DNA from: Pseudorhodoferax sp. Leaf274
GTDB taxonomy: Bacteria; Pseudomonadota; Gammaproteobacteria; Burkholderiales; Burkholderiaceae_C
Length of the DNA: 64,000 nucleotides
Reading direction: 5' to 3'
Assembly: GCF_001422445.1 (NCBI RefSeq)
Contig: NZ_LMNA01000026.1
Coordinates: 1-64,000 of the forward strand
Shown: piece after piece, positions 43,245-51,962 of the stretch
Layout: each line of letters begins with the position of its first letter
Numbering within the stretch: position 1 is the first letter of the stretch
Notes under the pieces: generated by a model
What the model saw: only the letters and a program-made list of their open reading frames with translations
What the model was told of the DNA's origin: nothing
The model's database searches: none
Made by a program: the position numbers and the translations under genes

Positions 43245-44927
43245 ATGATCCGCCTCTCCGAAATCAAGCTGCCGCTGGACCATGCCGCGGACGCCCTGCC
43301 CGCTGCCATCGCCGCCAAGCTCGGCCTGCCGCCCGGCGCCATCGCCAGCCACACCGTCTTCAAGCGCAGCTTCGACGCGCGCAAGGCCGAGCTGCTGCGC
43401 GTCTACATCGTCGATGCCGCGCTGGCCGAAGGTCAGGACGAGGCCGCCGTGCTGGCCCGCCTGCAGGGCGACCCGCATGTGTCGGCCACGCCCGACATGG
43501 CCTGGCAGCCGCCCGTGCGGCTCGCGCAGCCGCCCGCGCTGCGCCCCGTGGTCGTGGGCTTTGGCCCGTGCGGCATCTTCGTGGCGCTGGCGCTGGCGCA
43601 GATGGGCCTGAACCCCATCGTGCTGGAGCGCGGCAAGGCCGTGCGCGAGCGCACGCAGGACACCTGGGACCTGTGGCGCAAACGCGAGCTGCATCCAGAA
43701 TCCAACGTGCAGTTCGGCGAGGGCGGCGCCGGCACCTTCTCCGACGGCAAGCTCTACAGCCAGATCAAGGACCCGCGCTTCCTGGGCCGCAAGGTGCTGG
43801 AGGAATTCGTCAAGGCCGGCGCGCCCGAAGAAATCCTGTGGGAGGCGCACCCGCACATCGGCACCTTCCGGCTCGTGAAGATGGTGGAGAGCATGCGCGC
43901 CGACATCATCGCGCTGGGCGGCGAGATCCGCTTCCAGCACAAGGTGGTCGACCTCACGGTGCAGGACGGCCCCGACGGCCGCCAGGTGCGCGGACTCGTG
44001 GTGCTGAACCAGGCCAGCGGTGCCACGTCGGAGCTGCGCGCCGACCACGTGGTCATGGCGCTGGGCCACAGCGCGCGGGACAGCTTCGAGATGCTGCATG
44101 CGCGCGGTGCGCCCATGGAGGCCAAGCCCTTCTCGATCGGCTTTCGCGCCGAGCACCCGCAGAGCCTGGTCGACCGTGCGCGCTGGGGCCGCCACGCCGG
44201 CCACCCGGACCTGGGCGCGGCCGAGTACCGGCTGGTGCACCACGCCAGCAACGGCCGATCGGTCTACAGCTTCTGCATGTGCCCGGGCGGCACCGTGGTC
44301 GCGGCCACGAGCGAACCCGGCCGCGTGGTCACCAACGGCATGAGCCAGTACTCGCGCGCCGAGCGCAACGCCAATTCGGGCATCGTGGTGGGCATCACGC
44401 CGGCGGATTTCCCCACGGAGTACCAGCACATCGACGTTCCCGCATCGGCCCAGGGCCAGCCGCACCCGCTGGCCGGCATCGAGCTGCAACGCCGGCTGGA
44501 ATCGGCGGCCTTCGTGCTGGGCGGCAGCGACTACAGCGCGCCAGGCCAGTTGCTGGGCGACTTCCTCGCCGGCAGGCCGTCCACCCGGTTCGGCGAGGTG
44601 CAGCCCAGCTACAAGCCTGGCGTGCACCTGACCGACCTCGGCGGCGTGCTGCCCGACTACGCCATCGTCGCCATGCGCGAGGCCTTTCCCGCCTTCGCGC
44701 GCAAGATCCCGGGCTACGACCTGGCCGACGCCGTGCTGACCGGCGTGGAGACACGCACCTCGGCGCCCGTGCGCATCGAACGCGACCCCGCCACGCTGCA
44801 ATGCGTGGGCCTGTCCGGCCTGTACCCGGCCGGCGAAGGCGCGGGCTACGCGGGCGGCATCCTGTCGGCCGGCGTGGACGGGCTCAAGGTGGCCGAGGCC
44901 GTGGCCCGCGCACTGGCACCCGCATGA
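43245..44927 (+). CDS. FAD-dependent oxidoreductase, COG2509-like
   Basis: A 560-residue flavoprotein with an N-terminal domain of about 90 residues and an FAD-binding Rossmann motif VVVGFGPCGIFVALALA near 102-118. VLERG near 126-130 binds the FAD ribose and GEGGAGTFSDGKL near 154-166 is a family block. The end, GLYPAGEGAGYAGGI near 524-538, is the conserved FAD C-terminal motif. The family is widespread, described as uncharacterised FAD dehydrogenases; substrate unknown. It is preceded by a 115-bp gap and its stop overlaps a bridging frame. Confidence 0.9.
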   Translation: MIRLSEIKLPLDHAADALPAAIAAKLGLPPGAIASHTVFKRSFDARKAELLRVYIVDAALAEGQDEAAVLARLQGDPHVSATPDMAWQPPVRLAQPPALRPVVVGFGPCGIFVALALAQMGLNPIVLERGKAVRERTQDTWDLWRKRELHPESNVQFGEGGAGTFSDGKLYSQIKDPRFLGRKVLEEFVKAGAPEEILWEAHPHIGTFRLVKMVESMRADIIALGGEIRFQHKVVDLTVQDGPDGRQVRGLVVLNQASGATSELRADHVVMALGHSARDSFEMLHARGAPMEAKPFSIGFRAEHPQSLVDRARWGRHAGHPDLGAAEYRLVHHASNGRSVYSFCMCPGGTVVAATSEPGRVVTNGMSQYSRAERNANSGIVVGITPADFPTEYQHIDVPASAQGQPHPLAGIELQRRLESAAFVLGGSDYSAPGQLLGDFLAGRPSTRFGEVQPSYKPGVHLTDLGGVLPDYAIVAMREAFPAFARKIPGYDLADAVLTGVETRTSAPVRIERDPATLQCVGLSGLYPAGEGAGYAGGILSAGVDGLKVAEAVARALAPA

Positions 44928-44992
44928 GCACCGCCGGGCCGCCCCAAGGTGCTCGGGGCACCGCAGCGCGCAGCGCGAAGCAACTCCAATGA
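44924..44992 (+). CDS. Bridging micro-ORF in a junction repeat (flavoprotein-hydrolase)
   Basis: A 22-codon frame, MSTAGPPQGARGTAARS to KQLQ, begins in the upstream stop codon (ATGA) and ends in the start codon of the next gene (ATGA). It shares GCCGGGCCGCCCCAAG and the ending CGCGAAGCA...CCAATGAG with the ftsW-murG copy. It is directly followed by a second, in-frame copy that forms the N-terminus of the hydrolase at 44989, a tandem pair. Confidence 0.5.
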   Translation: MSTAGPPQGARGTAARSAKQLQ

Positions 44993-46080
44993 GCGCCGCG
45001 CCGGGCCGCCCCGGGCAGGCGCGCGCCGCAGGCGAAGCCGACGGTACGCCAGTGCGCCTGGGCGCGCCGCGCGGCACCGACGGCCGTTTTCGCAACACCG
45101 AGCCGTTCGAGCCGCGCGGCCTGGCCGACGTGCTGCGCTGGCAGTGGCAGGCCCGGCGCGAACAGCAGGCCGCCGCGCAGCCCACGCCCACCCAGCCCGC
45201 CGACCTCGACTTCATCGCGCGCAACCGCGGCGGTGCACTCGCGCCGGCCGCGACCTGGCTGGGCCACGCCACCGTGCTCGCCCAGTTCGGCGGCGTGAAC
45301 CTGCTGACCGACCCGCACTGCAGCCACCGCGCCTCGCCGTTCACGTTCAGCGGGCCGCAGCGCGCGCAGCCGCCGGCCATCGCGCCGCAGGACATGCCGC
45401 CCATCGACCTGGTGCTGGTCTCGCACAACCACTACGACCACCTCGACGTTGCCACCGTGCAGGCGCTCGCGCGCCAGGCCGGCGGCCCGCCGCTGTTCGT
45501 GGTGCCGCTGGGCCTGAAGGCCTGGTTCGCGCGCCGCGGCATCGCCGACGTGGTGGAGCTGGACTGGTGGCAGACCGCGCAGCTGCGCGGCGTGGAGGTC
45601 ACGCTGACGCCCGTGCGCCACTGGTCCTCGCGCACGCTGGGCGACCGCATGGCCTCGCTGTGGGGCGGCTTCGCGGTGCTGGCGCCCGACCTGCACCTGT
45701 ACTTCGGTGGCGACACGGGCTACTCGCCGAACAACTTCATCGACACGCGCGCGCATTTCGCCGAACGCCAGAGCACGGCGAGCGGCGGTGGTTTCGACCT
45801 CGCGCTGCTGCCCATCGGCGCCTACGAGCCGCGCTGGTTCATGGCGCCGCAGCACGTGAACCCCGAGGAGTCGGTGCGCATCCACCAGGAACTCGGGGCC
45901 AAGCGCTCGCTGGGCATCCACTGGGGCACCTTCAAGCTGACCAACGAGCCGCTGGACGAACCGCCGCGCAAGCTGGCCGAGATGCTGCAGGCCGCGGGCC
46001 TGACGCCGCAGGACTTCTGCGTCACCGCCATCGGCGAAACCCTGCGGCTGCCGCCGCGCATTCCCAAGGCCATCCCATGA
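44989..46080 (+). CDS. Metallo-beta-lactamase-fold hydrolase, NAPE-PLD/UlaG-like
   Basis: A 363-residue cytoplasmic protein with the metal motif HNHYDHLD at residues 146-153, DPHCSHRASPF near 108-118, FGGDTGYSP near 239-247 and GIHWGTF near 305-311, the arrangement seen in N-acyl-phosphatidylethanolamine phospholipase D-like and UlaG-like proteins. The substrate is unknown. The first about 25 residues (MSAAPGRPGQARAAGE...) are not family sequence; they match the junction repeat frame and appear to have been fused by repeat insertion. The family-like sequence starts near RLGAPRGTDGRFRN. ATG 44989 is ATGA-coupled to the bridging frame; the stop is ATGA-coupled to the next gene. Confidence 0.88.
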   Translation: MSAAPGRPGQARAAGEADGTPVRLGAPRGTDGRFRNTEPFEPRGLADVLRWQWQARREQQAAAQPTPTQPADLDFIARNRGGALAPAATWLGHATVLAQFGGVNLLTDPHCSHRASPFTFSGPQRAQPPAIAPQDMPPIDLVLVSHNHYDHLDVATVQALARQAGGPPLFVVPLGLKAWFARRGIADVVELDWWQTAQLRGVEVTLTPVRHWSSRTLGDRMASLWGGFAVLAPDLHLYFGGDTGYSPNNFIDTRAHFAERQSTASGGGFDLALLPIGAYEPRWFMAPQHVNPEESVRIHQELGAKRSLGIHWGTFKLTNEPLDEPPRKLAEMLQAAGLTPQDFCVTAIGETLRLPPRIPKAIP

Positions 46081-46694
46081 TCCACGACGACCTGCACTCC
46101 TACGAACCGCGGCTGGGCCACGGCCTGCCGCACGACCCGTTCAACGCCATCGTCGGGCCGCGGCCCATCGGCTGGGTGTCCACGCGCAGCAAGGCGGGCC
46201 TGGTGAACCTGGCGCCCTACAGCTTCTTCAACGCCTTCAACTACGTGCCGCCCATCGTGGGCTTCGCCAGCATCGGCCGCAAGGACTCGCTGGCGCATGT
46301 GGAGGAAACCGGCGAGTTCGTCTGGAACCTGGCCACGCGCCCGCTGGCCGAGCAGATGAACGCCAGTTGCGCCGCCGTGCCACCCGACGTGAACGAGTTC
46401 GAACTGGCTGGATTGACGCCCGTCGCCTCGCAACGCGTGGCACCGCCGCGCGTGGGCGAGAGCCCCGTGGCCTTCGAGTGCAAGCTGTCGCAGCTGGTGC
46501 AGCTGCAAGGCGCCGACGGCCGTGCCGTGGAGACCTGGCTGGTGCTGGGCGAGGTGGTGCAGGTGCACATCGCGCGGGCGCTGCTCAAGGACGGCATCTA
46601 CGACACGGCCGCCGGCCAGCCCATCCTGCGCGGCGGCGGCCCGGCCGATTACTTCGGGCTGGGCGAGAAGTTCCTGATGCGCAGGCCGCGCTGA
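46077..46694 (+). CDS. Flavin reductase-like protein (second paralogue)
   Basis: A 205-residue FMN-binding split-barrel protein with IVGPRPIGWVSTRSKAG near residues 24-40 and APYSFFNAFNYVPP near 45-58. It resembles the 39260-39895 gene in layout but not closely in sequence. ATG 46077 overlaps the hydrolase stop (ATGA), so the two are co-translated. Possible flavin reductase or FMN-dependent enzyme acting with the hydrolase. Confidence 0.85.
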   Translation: MIHDDLHSYEPRLGHGLPHDPFNAIVGPRPIGWVSTRSKAGLVNLAPYSFFNAFNYVPPIVGFASIGRKDSLAHVEETGEFVWNLATRPLAEQMNASCAAVPPDVNEFELAGLTPVASQRVAPPRVGESPVAFECKLSQLVQLQGADGRAVETWLVLGEVVQVHIARALLKDGIYDTAAGQPILRGGGPADYFGLGEKFLMRRPR

Positions 46695-46712
46695 TCCAGG
46701 GCCCACAACGAC

Positions 46713-46737
46713 AAGAGCCGCCCGAGGGCGGCTCTTT
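46713..46737 (+). terminator. Bidirectional intrinsic terminator
   Basis: AAGAGCCGCCC (46713-46723) and GGGCGGCTCTT (46726-46736) form an 11-bp stem with a two-base spacer, with TTT on the plus strand. On the minus strand the mirror image ends in GGGCGGCTCTTG. It lies between the convergent flavin reductase (+) and DUF4148 (-) genes and can serve both. Confidence 0.85.
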
Positions 46738-46755
46738 GCATGGGAAAGACGAAGC

Positions 46756-47067
46756 TCAGACTTCGCCGCCCAGTTGCTGGCCGTGGCGCACGGCATAGAC
46801 AGCTTCGGCGCGCACAGCGTCGCGGGTCAGGTTGCTCTTGGCGGTGGCCACGGCACCGATGTCGGCGCCTTCGCCCACTTCAGGCAGCGTGCCGTTGCGT
46901 TCGGCCTGCAGGTATTCGGCACGCACGGCTTCGCGGGTCAGGCTGCTCTTGGCGCTGCTCACTTGCGGCACGTAACCGACTTCACCGCTGATGTTGTCGC
47001 CAGCGAAGCTGGGGGCGGCGGCGAACGTTGCGGCGGCGATCAGGGCGGAGGCGATGAACTTGTTCAT
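46756..47067 (-). CDS. DUF4148-family exported protein with two internal repeats
   Basis: A 103-residue protein with a signal peptide (MNKFIASALIAAATFAAAPS, cleavage near AFA-GD after residue 22). The mature part holds two repeats: AKSSLTREAVRAEYLQA near residues 39-55 and AKSNLTRDAVRAEAVYA near 76-92. Proteins of this family are small, periplasmic and often multi-copy in Burkholderiales; the function is not established. AAAGGA lies seven bases upstream of ATG 47067. No partner genes are linked. Confidence 0.85.
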   Translation of the reverse strand: MNKFIASALIAAATFAAAPSFAGDNISGEVGYVPQVSSAKSSLTREAVRAEYLQAERNGTLPEVGEGADIGAVATAKSNLTRDAVRAEAVYAVRHGQQLGGEV

Positions 47068-47255
47068 GATGGATTCCTTTCAGGCGATGGATGCAATGGC
47101 TCATTCGGCGGAGCCGGACCCCATGTCCGTCTTCGTCTCGATGAGTCGTCTTGTGTGCGTCTCATCGATGGGTTGAATTGTGGAAGTGGGAGGCCGAAAG
47201 AAAAACCGGGCGCCAGGCAATGGATCGTTTCCGCATCAGAAACAAAGCGCCCATG

Positions 47256-47279
47256 AAAAGAGCCGCCCGAAGGCGGCTC
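47256..47279 (-). terminator. Intrinsic terminator of htpX
   Basis: On the minus strand GAGCCGCC, TTCG tetraloop and GGCGGCTC (47279-47260) form an 8-bp stem followed by TTTTC. It lies about 22 bases after the htpX stop. A UUCG tetraloop gives exceptional hairpin stability. Confidence 0.88.
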
Positions 47280-47301
47280 GCATGCCGGCGCGACGCCGGG
47301 T

Positions 47302-48174
47302 TTACTGCGCGTTCTGCAGCGCGGCGATGCGCTGTTCGATCGGCGGGTGGGTCGAGAACAGCTGGCCGATGCCACCGGCGATGCCGAAGGCCGCCACGCT
47401 CTTGGGCAGCTCGCCCGTGTGCACGCCGCCCAGGCGGGCCAGTGCGTTGATCATGGGCTGCTTGCGGCCCATGAGTTGCGCGGCACCGGCGTCGGCACGG
47501 AACTCGCGCTGGCGCGAGAACCAGGCCACGACGATGGCGGCGGCAAAGCCGAGCACGATGTCCAGCACGATGGTGGTGACCCAGTAGCCGATGCCGGGGC
47601 CGGAGTTCTCGCTGTCGCCCTTGCGCAGGAAGCTGTCCACCGCGTAACCGATCACGCGCGACAGGAACACCACGAAGGTGTTCATCACGCCCTGGATCAG
47701 CGTCATGGTGACCATGTCGCCGTTGGCGATGTGCGCGACCTCGTGGCCGATCACGGCCTCGACCTCTTCACGCGTCATGTTCTGCAGGAGGCCAGTGGAC
47801 ACCGCGACCAGGGCCGAGTTCTTGAAGGCGCCGGTGGCAAACGCGTTCGGATCGCCCTCGAAGATGCCGACCTCGGGCATGCCGATGCCGGCCTTGTCGG
47901 CAAAGCGGCGCACGGTCTCGACGATCCAGCGCTCGTCGGCCGAACCCGTGCCGTCGATGACCTGCACTTTCGATGCCCACTTGGCCATGGGCTTGCTGAT
48001 CAGCAGCGAGATGATGGCGCCGCCGAAGCCCATGATCAGCGCGAAGCCGAGCAGCGAGCCCAGGTTCAGCCCGTTGGGCGTGAGGAAGCGGTTGACGCCG
48101 AGCAGGCTGGCGACAACGCCCAGCACCACCACGACGGCGAGGTTGGTGAGGACAAACAAGGCAATGCGTTTCAT
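47302..48174 (-). CDS. htpX: Membrane protease HtpX
   Basis: Inner-membrane zinc protease of the M48 family, part of membrane protein quality control. The 290-residue protein has two N-terminal helices (about residues 5-28 and 34-55), the zinc motif [12 protein letters not shown] near 141-152 and the third ligand in [15 protein letters not shown] near 220-234, with helices between. ATG 48174 has GGAGA upstream. Not linked to a heat-shock box that I can see. Confidence 0.95.
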   Translation of the reverse strand: MKRIALFVLTNLAVVVVLGVVASLLGVNRFLTPNGLNLGSLLGFALIMGFGGAIISLLISKPMAKWASKVQVIDGTGSADERWIVETVRRFADKAGIGMPEVGIFEGDPNAFATGAFKNSALVAVSTGLLQNMTREEVEAVIGHEVAHIANGDMVTMTLIQGVMNTFVVFLSRVIGYAVDSFLRKGDSENSGPGIGYWVTTIVLDIVLGFAAAIVVAWFSRQREFRADAGAAQLMGRKQPMINALARLGGVHTGELPKSVAAFGIAGGIGQLFSTHPPIEQRIAALQNAQ

Positions 48175-48246
48175 GGGTTCTCCGGGGGCGCCCTTCAACA
48201 ATCAAAGTGGGTGACGGCTGCACACATGGGGGCAGTGTGCACAACC

Positions 48247-49013
48247 TCAAGCCGCGCCTGGCAATGTCCTTTGTTCTCGTACGTCTGAACCTGGGGCGGG
48301 GCGAAAAACAAGCGGGTCATCATAGAAGGATTCGTGTGCGTTCCCTGCGCACCAGAGCGGTACGCCGAGCACCGGCAGCGGAGCGAAAGGCTTCTCCGCC
48401 CAGGCCGGGCCGTCGATGGCAGCGGCCAGCCAGCGGTCGATGTCCGCTATCGATTCAAGAGCTTGGGGAGCCGCCAGCACATGGGCGGTGAGCGGCTTGC
48501 GCGGTGTTTGCAGCTGCTCCAGCAGGCCATGGCCGAAGACCAGCAGCCGGGCCTTGCGCCACTGGCCGCGGCGCGTGACGAACAGGCCGCGCCAGTCGCG
48601 CGCACGCAGCGCATCCCACATGCCATGTGGGGCCAACAGCAGCGCGCCGTTCTCGTCCAACAGCGTCATCGCGTCGCGCAACGGGCCGCGCCGCGGACCC
48701 TGGCCCCGCCGGGCGATCTCGGCGGCGTGCAGCGCGTTGAGCCGCCACTTGGTGCGCGGAAAGTGCAGCCAGGCCAGGCCGTTGAACAGGTCGTGCAGGT
48801 TCTCGCGCGTGGGGCATTCGCGCTGCGCGTGCAGCAAGGCCTCGTAGCCTGGCCCGGCGGCAGCGACTGCTGCGGCACGAACCGCGGTTGCGCCGGGCCG
48901 GCGACGGCGTTGAGCGCCGCGTACAGAGGCAAGCCCTGGCGCATGGCCTGCGCCAGCTGGCGGCCCTGGGCGGCATAGGGCTGCAGCCAGGGCCGGGACC
49001 AGTCGGGGATCAC
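48247..49013 (-). pseudogene. DUF3025 gene with a single-base frameshift
   Basis: GTG 49013 overlaps the NYN stop (GTGA) and opens [17 protein letters not shown], the usual DUF3025 start. The frame runs to FVPQQSLPPGQ near 48850 and then changes to unrelated residues, while another frame (48247-48837, ending at TGA 48247) continues with YEALLHAQRECPTRENLH. One extra G at GGCCAGGCTACG (plus strand about 48847-48852) would join the two as GQGYEALLH. The total span is 767 bases, one short of a multiple of three. This is either a recent inactivating deletion or a sequencing error in a G run. Function of DUF3025 is unknown. Confidence 0.8.
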
Positions 49014-49948
49014 GCCGGGCCGGGTGCCCAGCGCAGCTTGCGCGGCTGCGCCTGCGGCGTCAGTTCCACGCCCGGCACATGCTTCTTGAGGAACTTGGAC
49101 ATCACGGCCTGGCGGCCCAATAGCTTGGCTTCGCGCAGCCGCTTGGCGACTTCGCCGAAGTCGACCTCGTGGCCTTCGGTGACGCCCGGCATCTCGCGCA
49201 GCAGGGCCTGCACGCGTTCGCTGAGCTCGGCCTCCTTGGCGGCCGCGGCCGCCGCGCGCGCCGAGACCGGTGCGGGCTCGGGCGCCGGTGCCGGCGCCGG
49301 CGATGCAGGCACAGGCGCCGGTGCAGGCGACGGCGGCGGTGCGGGCACGCGAGCCGGGGCAGGCGCGGGCGCCGCCTCGGCCACGGACTTGGCCGCCGTC
49401 TTGCGCGCCGGCGTCTTCCGGGCGGCGGTCTTGCGGGCCGGAGCGGGCGCCGCGGCCGGCGCAGCGACCGGCAGCACGCTGGCCACCACGCTGGCCGCGG
49501 CACTGCGCCGCGCACCGAGCAGCACGACCTCGTCGTAGAAGCCGTGCACCTCGGGCGACATCTTGTTGGCCTGCGAGAAGCACACCGTGCGCACGCCGCG
49601 CTCGCGCAGCCGCAGCACCAGCGGCGCGAAGTCGGCGTCGCCCGTGCCGATGGCCAGCACGCCGGGCGCATACCGGGCGCACAGGTCCATGGCGTCCACG
49701 GCCAGCGCCATGTCGGTGGTGTTCTTGGCCAGCGGCAGGTTCACGCACAGGTGGAACGCGAATTCGCGCAGCACGCCGGACAATCCCTTGAGGTTCTCGG
49801 CGCTGCCGTAGGCGCGGCGGATGCCGACGGGGCCGGCCAGCTGCGTCAGGTGCCGCAGTGCCTGGGCCACCATCTCCGGTGCCGACAGGTTGTCGGCGTC
49901 GATCAGCAGGGCCACCGGGCCGGACGGGACCACCGTGCCCGCGCTCAT
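49010..49948 (-). CDS. NYN/LabA-like PIN-fold ribonuclease-type protein
   Basis: A 312-residue protein. The N-terminal about 140 residues form a NYN domain with the acidic active-site set D17 and D19 in LLIDADN, an Asp pair near 79-85 (TTDMALAVD) and D104/D106 in GTGDADF. An Ala/Pro/Lys-rich linker (about 146-240, with [15 protein letters not shown]) follows. The C-terminal about 70 residues, beginning [15 protein letters not shown], resemble an OST-HTH/LOTUS-type RNA-binding domain. A role in RNA cleavage or processing is likely by family. ATG 49948 overlaps pyrC's stop (ATGA). Confidence 0.85.
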   Translation of the reverse strand: MSAGTVVPSGPVALLIDADNLSAPEMVAQALRHLTQLAGPVGIRRAYGSAENLKGLSGVLREFAFHLCVNLPLAKNTTDMALAVDAMDLCARYAPGVLAIGTGDADFAPLVLRLRERGVRTVCFSQANKMSPEVHGFYDEVVLLGARRSAAASVVASVLPVAAPAAAPAPARKTAARKTPARKTAAKSVAEAAPAPAPARVPAPPPSPAPAPVPASPAPAPAPEPAPVSARAAAAAAKEAELSERVQALLREMPGVTEGHEVDFGEVAKRLREAKLLGRQAVMSKFLKKHVPGVELTPQAQPRKLRWAPGPA

Positions 49949-50988
49949 GCGACAACCTTCCACGGCAGCGTCTCACCGGCGCGCAACGGCTTGAGGTTGG
50001 CCTCGCCATAGACATAGCTGTCGGGCACGGTCCATTCCTCGCGCTGGAGCGTCACCGTGCCCTGGTTGCGCGGCAGGCCGTAGAAGTCCGCGCCATGCAG
50101 GCTCATGAAGCCTTCGAGCTTGTCGAGCGCGCCGGCCTTGTCGAAGGCCTCGGCGTACATCTCCAGCGCGGCGTGCGCGGTGTAGCAACCGGCGCAACCC
50201 GTGGCGTGCTCCTTGAGGTGGGACGCGTGCGGCGCGCTGTCGGTGCCGGCGAAGAACTTGGGGCTGCCGCTGGTGGCCGCCTCGACCAGCGCCACGCGGT
50301 GTGTCTCGCGCTTGAGCACGGGCAGGCAGTAGTAGTGCGGCCGGATGCCACCCGTGAAGATGGCGTTGCGGTTGTAGAGCAGGTGGTGCGCCGTGATGGT
50401 GGCGGCCGTGTGCGCGTCGGCGCTGCCCACGTACTGGGCGGCCTCGCGCGTGGTGATGTGCTCCATCACGATCTTCAGTTCGGGGAAGTCGCGGCGCAGC
50501 GGGATCAGCTGCTGGTCGATGAAGGCGGCCTCGCGGTCGAACAGGTCCACCGTCTGGTCGGTCACCTCGCCGTGCACCAGCAGCAGCATGCCCTCGCGCT
50601 GCATGGCTTGCAGCACCGGGTAGACCGTGCGCAGGCCGGTGACGCCGGAATCGCTGTTGGTGGTGGCGCCGGCCGGGTAGAGCTTGGCGGCCACCACGCC
50701 GGCCGCGCGCGCGCGGCGGATCTCCTCGGGCGCGATCTGGTCGGTGAGGTACAGCGTCATGAGCGGCTCGAACGCCGCGCCTTCGGGCACGGCCGCCAGG
50801 ATGCGGCCGCGGTAGGCCAGCGCCTGCTCGGCCGTGGTGACGGGCGGGCGCAGGTTGGGCATGACGATGGCGCGTGCGAACTGCGCCGCGCTGTGCGGCA
50901 CCAGCGTGCGCAGCACCTCGCCATCGCGCAGATGCAGGTGCCAGTCGTCGGGGCGGGTCAGCGTGAGGGTGTCGGTGGTTGCGTGCAT
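49945..50988 (-). CDS. pyrC: Dihydroorotase
   Basis: Third step of pyrimidine synthesis, cyclising carbamoyl aspartate. The 347-residue protein has the class II dihydroorotase layout: [10 protein letters not shown] near residues 14-23 holds two zinc histidines, KLYPAGAT near 102-109 the carbamylated Lys102, EHITT near 177-181, and GTDSAPH near 249-255 the catalytic Asp. ATG 50988 matches E. coli PyrC in length and has GGGAGA upstream. It is first in a pyrC-NYN-DUF3025 operon. Confidence 0.96.
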   Translation of the reverse strand: MHATTDTLTLTRPDDWHLHLRDGEVLRTLVPHSAAQFARAIVMPNLRPPVTTAEQALAYRGRILAAVPEGAAFEPLMTLYLTDQIAPEEIRRARAAGVVAAKLYPAGATTNSDSGVTGLRTVYPVLQAMQREGMLLLVHGEVTDQTVDLFDREAAFIDQQLIPLRRDFPELKIVMEHITTREAAQYVGSADAHTAATITAHHLLYNRNAIFTGGIRPHYYCLPVLKRETHRVALVEAATSGSPKFFAGTDSAPHASHLKEHATGCAGCYTAHAALEMYAEAFDKAGALDKLEGFMSLHGADFYGLPRNQGTVTLQREEWTVPDSYVYGEANLKPLRAGETLPWKVVA

Positions 50989-51037
50989 GGGGGCGGATTC
51001 TCCCATCGCGGCGGGCACCGGATGCCTTGCATCCATA

Positions 51038-51056
51038 GAATCGATCATCGATATTC
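51038..51056. promoter_or_regulatory. Imperfect palindrome in the pyrC-iclR gap
   Basis: GAATCGATCATCGATATTC has matching ends (GAAT/ATTC) and two ATCGAT hexamers. It lies in the divergent gap between pyrC and the IclR regulator gene, about 70-85 bases before the regulator start. IclR proteins often bind AT-rich palindromes near their own gene. Assignment to this regulator is a guess from position. Confidence 0.4.
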
Positions 51057-51123
51057 ACAACAGCTTGAACGCATGCACCAAGTCGGAACATCGATGCGAC
51101 CTGGCGGTGCGGGCACAGAACCG

Positions 51124-51945
51124 ATGGCAACACGCAAGCAACCCGCCCCCACACCTGCCCCCGAGCCGGACGAGGCCAGGCCGGCCGACCCCCTGTTCAA
51201 CCAATCGCTCGAAAAAGGCCTGGCCGTGCTGCGCGCGTTCGACGCCTCGCACCGCACGCTGACGCTGGCCGAACTGGCCGAACTCACGGGCATGACCAAG
51301 GGCTCGGCCCAGCGCACCGTGCACACGCTGCAGGTGCTGGGCTATGTGGGCAAGCACCCGCGCACGCGGCGCTTCCAGCTGCTGCCGCGCGCCATGGAGA
51401 TCGGCGCCAACTACCTGGTGGGCCACCCGCTCGTGCAGGTCTCGCACCCCTACCTGGCCCAGCTGACCCACGCCAGCGGCGAGACCGCCAACGTGACCGA
51501 GCCCGTGGGCCAGGACATGCTGTACCTCGCGCAGCTGACCACCTCCAAGCACATCCCGGTGTTCACGCCCGTGGGCATGCGCATCCCGATGTATTGCAGC
51601 AGCTGCGGGCGGGCCTGGCTCAGCACCTTGCCGGACGAGCAGGTGCGCCAGATCCTGGAGGCCTCGCAGCGCGCCGCGCGCACGCAGTACACGCTGACCG
51701 ACGTGGATGCCATCGTCGAGCAGGTGCGCCAGTGCCGCCAGGTCGGCTACGCGACCAACTGCGAAGAGCTGTTCCTGGGCGACATGGGCCTGGCCGCGCC
51801 GCTGGTGGACCGCCAGGGCCTGCCGGTCGGCGCGCTGCACCTGTCGCCCCCGACCAGCCGCTGGACCATGGAGGACGCGCGCAAGAAGCTAGCGCCGATG
51901 CTGATCGAGTGCGCCCGCGCGATCTCCAGCACGATTGCGTTCTGA
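51124..51945 (+). CDS. IclR-family transcriptional regulator
   Basis: A 273-residue regulator. The winged helix-turn-helix is at about residues 25-80 (LTLAELAELTGMTKGSAQRTVHTLQ), and the C-terminal effector domain at about 95-270 has IPMYCSSCGRAWLSTLP and LFLGDMGLAAPLVDRQG. ATG 51124 (MATRKQ) was chosen as the most family-like; in-frame ATGs at 51094 and 51073 are also possible and no Shine-Dalgarno site settles it. The convergent amidase and the nearby TTT receptor are likely targets, as IclR proteins usually regulate neighbouring catabolic genes. Confidence 0.88.
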   Translation: MATRKQPAPTPAPEPDEARPADPLFNQSLEKGLAVLRAFDASHRTLTLAELAELTGMTKGSAQRTVHTLQVLGYVGKHPRTRRFQLLPRAMEIGANYLVGHPLVQVSHPYLAQLTHASGETANVTEPVGQDMLYLAQLTTSKHIPVFTPVGMRIPMYCSSCGRAWLSTLPDEQVRQILEASQRAARTQYTLTDVDAIVEQVRQCRQVGYATNCEELFLGDMGLAAPLVDRQGLPVGALHLSPPTSRWTMEDARKKLAPMLIECARAISSTIAF

Positions 51946-51962
51946 CGGCGTCCTGACGGCCT

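Noticed and set aside
46713-47279. Pair of similar hairpins flanking the DUF4148 gene taken as inverted repeats of a mobile element
   Set aside because: Both are placed as terminators of flanking genes, there is no transposase or target duplication, and the gene has a normal signal peptide and ribosome-binding site.
49260-49460. Low-complexity GCCGG/GCGG tract resembling a tandem repeat
   Set aside because: It encodes the Ala/Pro/Lys linker of the NYN protein; no fixed-length unit repeats.
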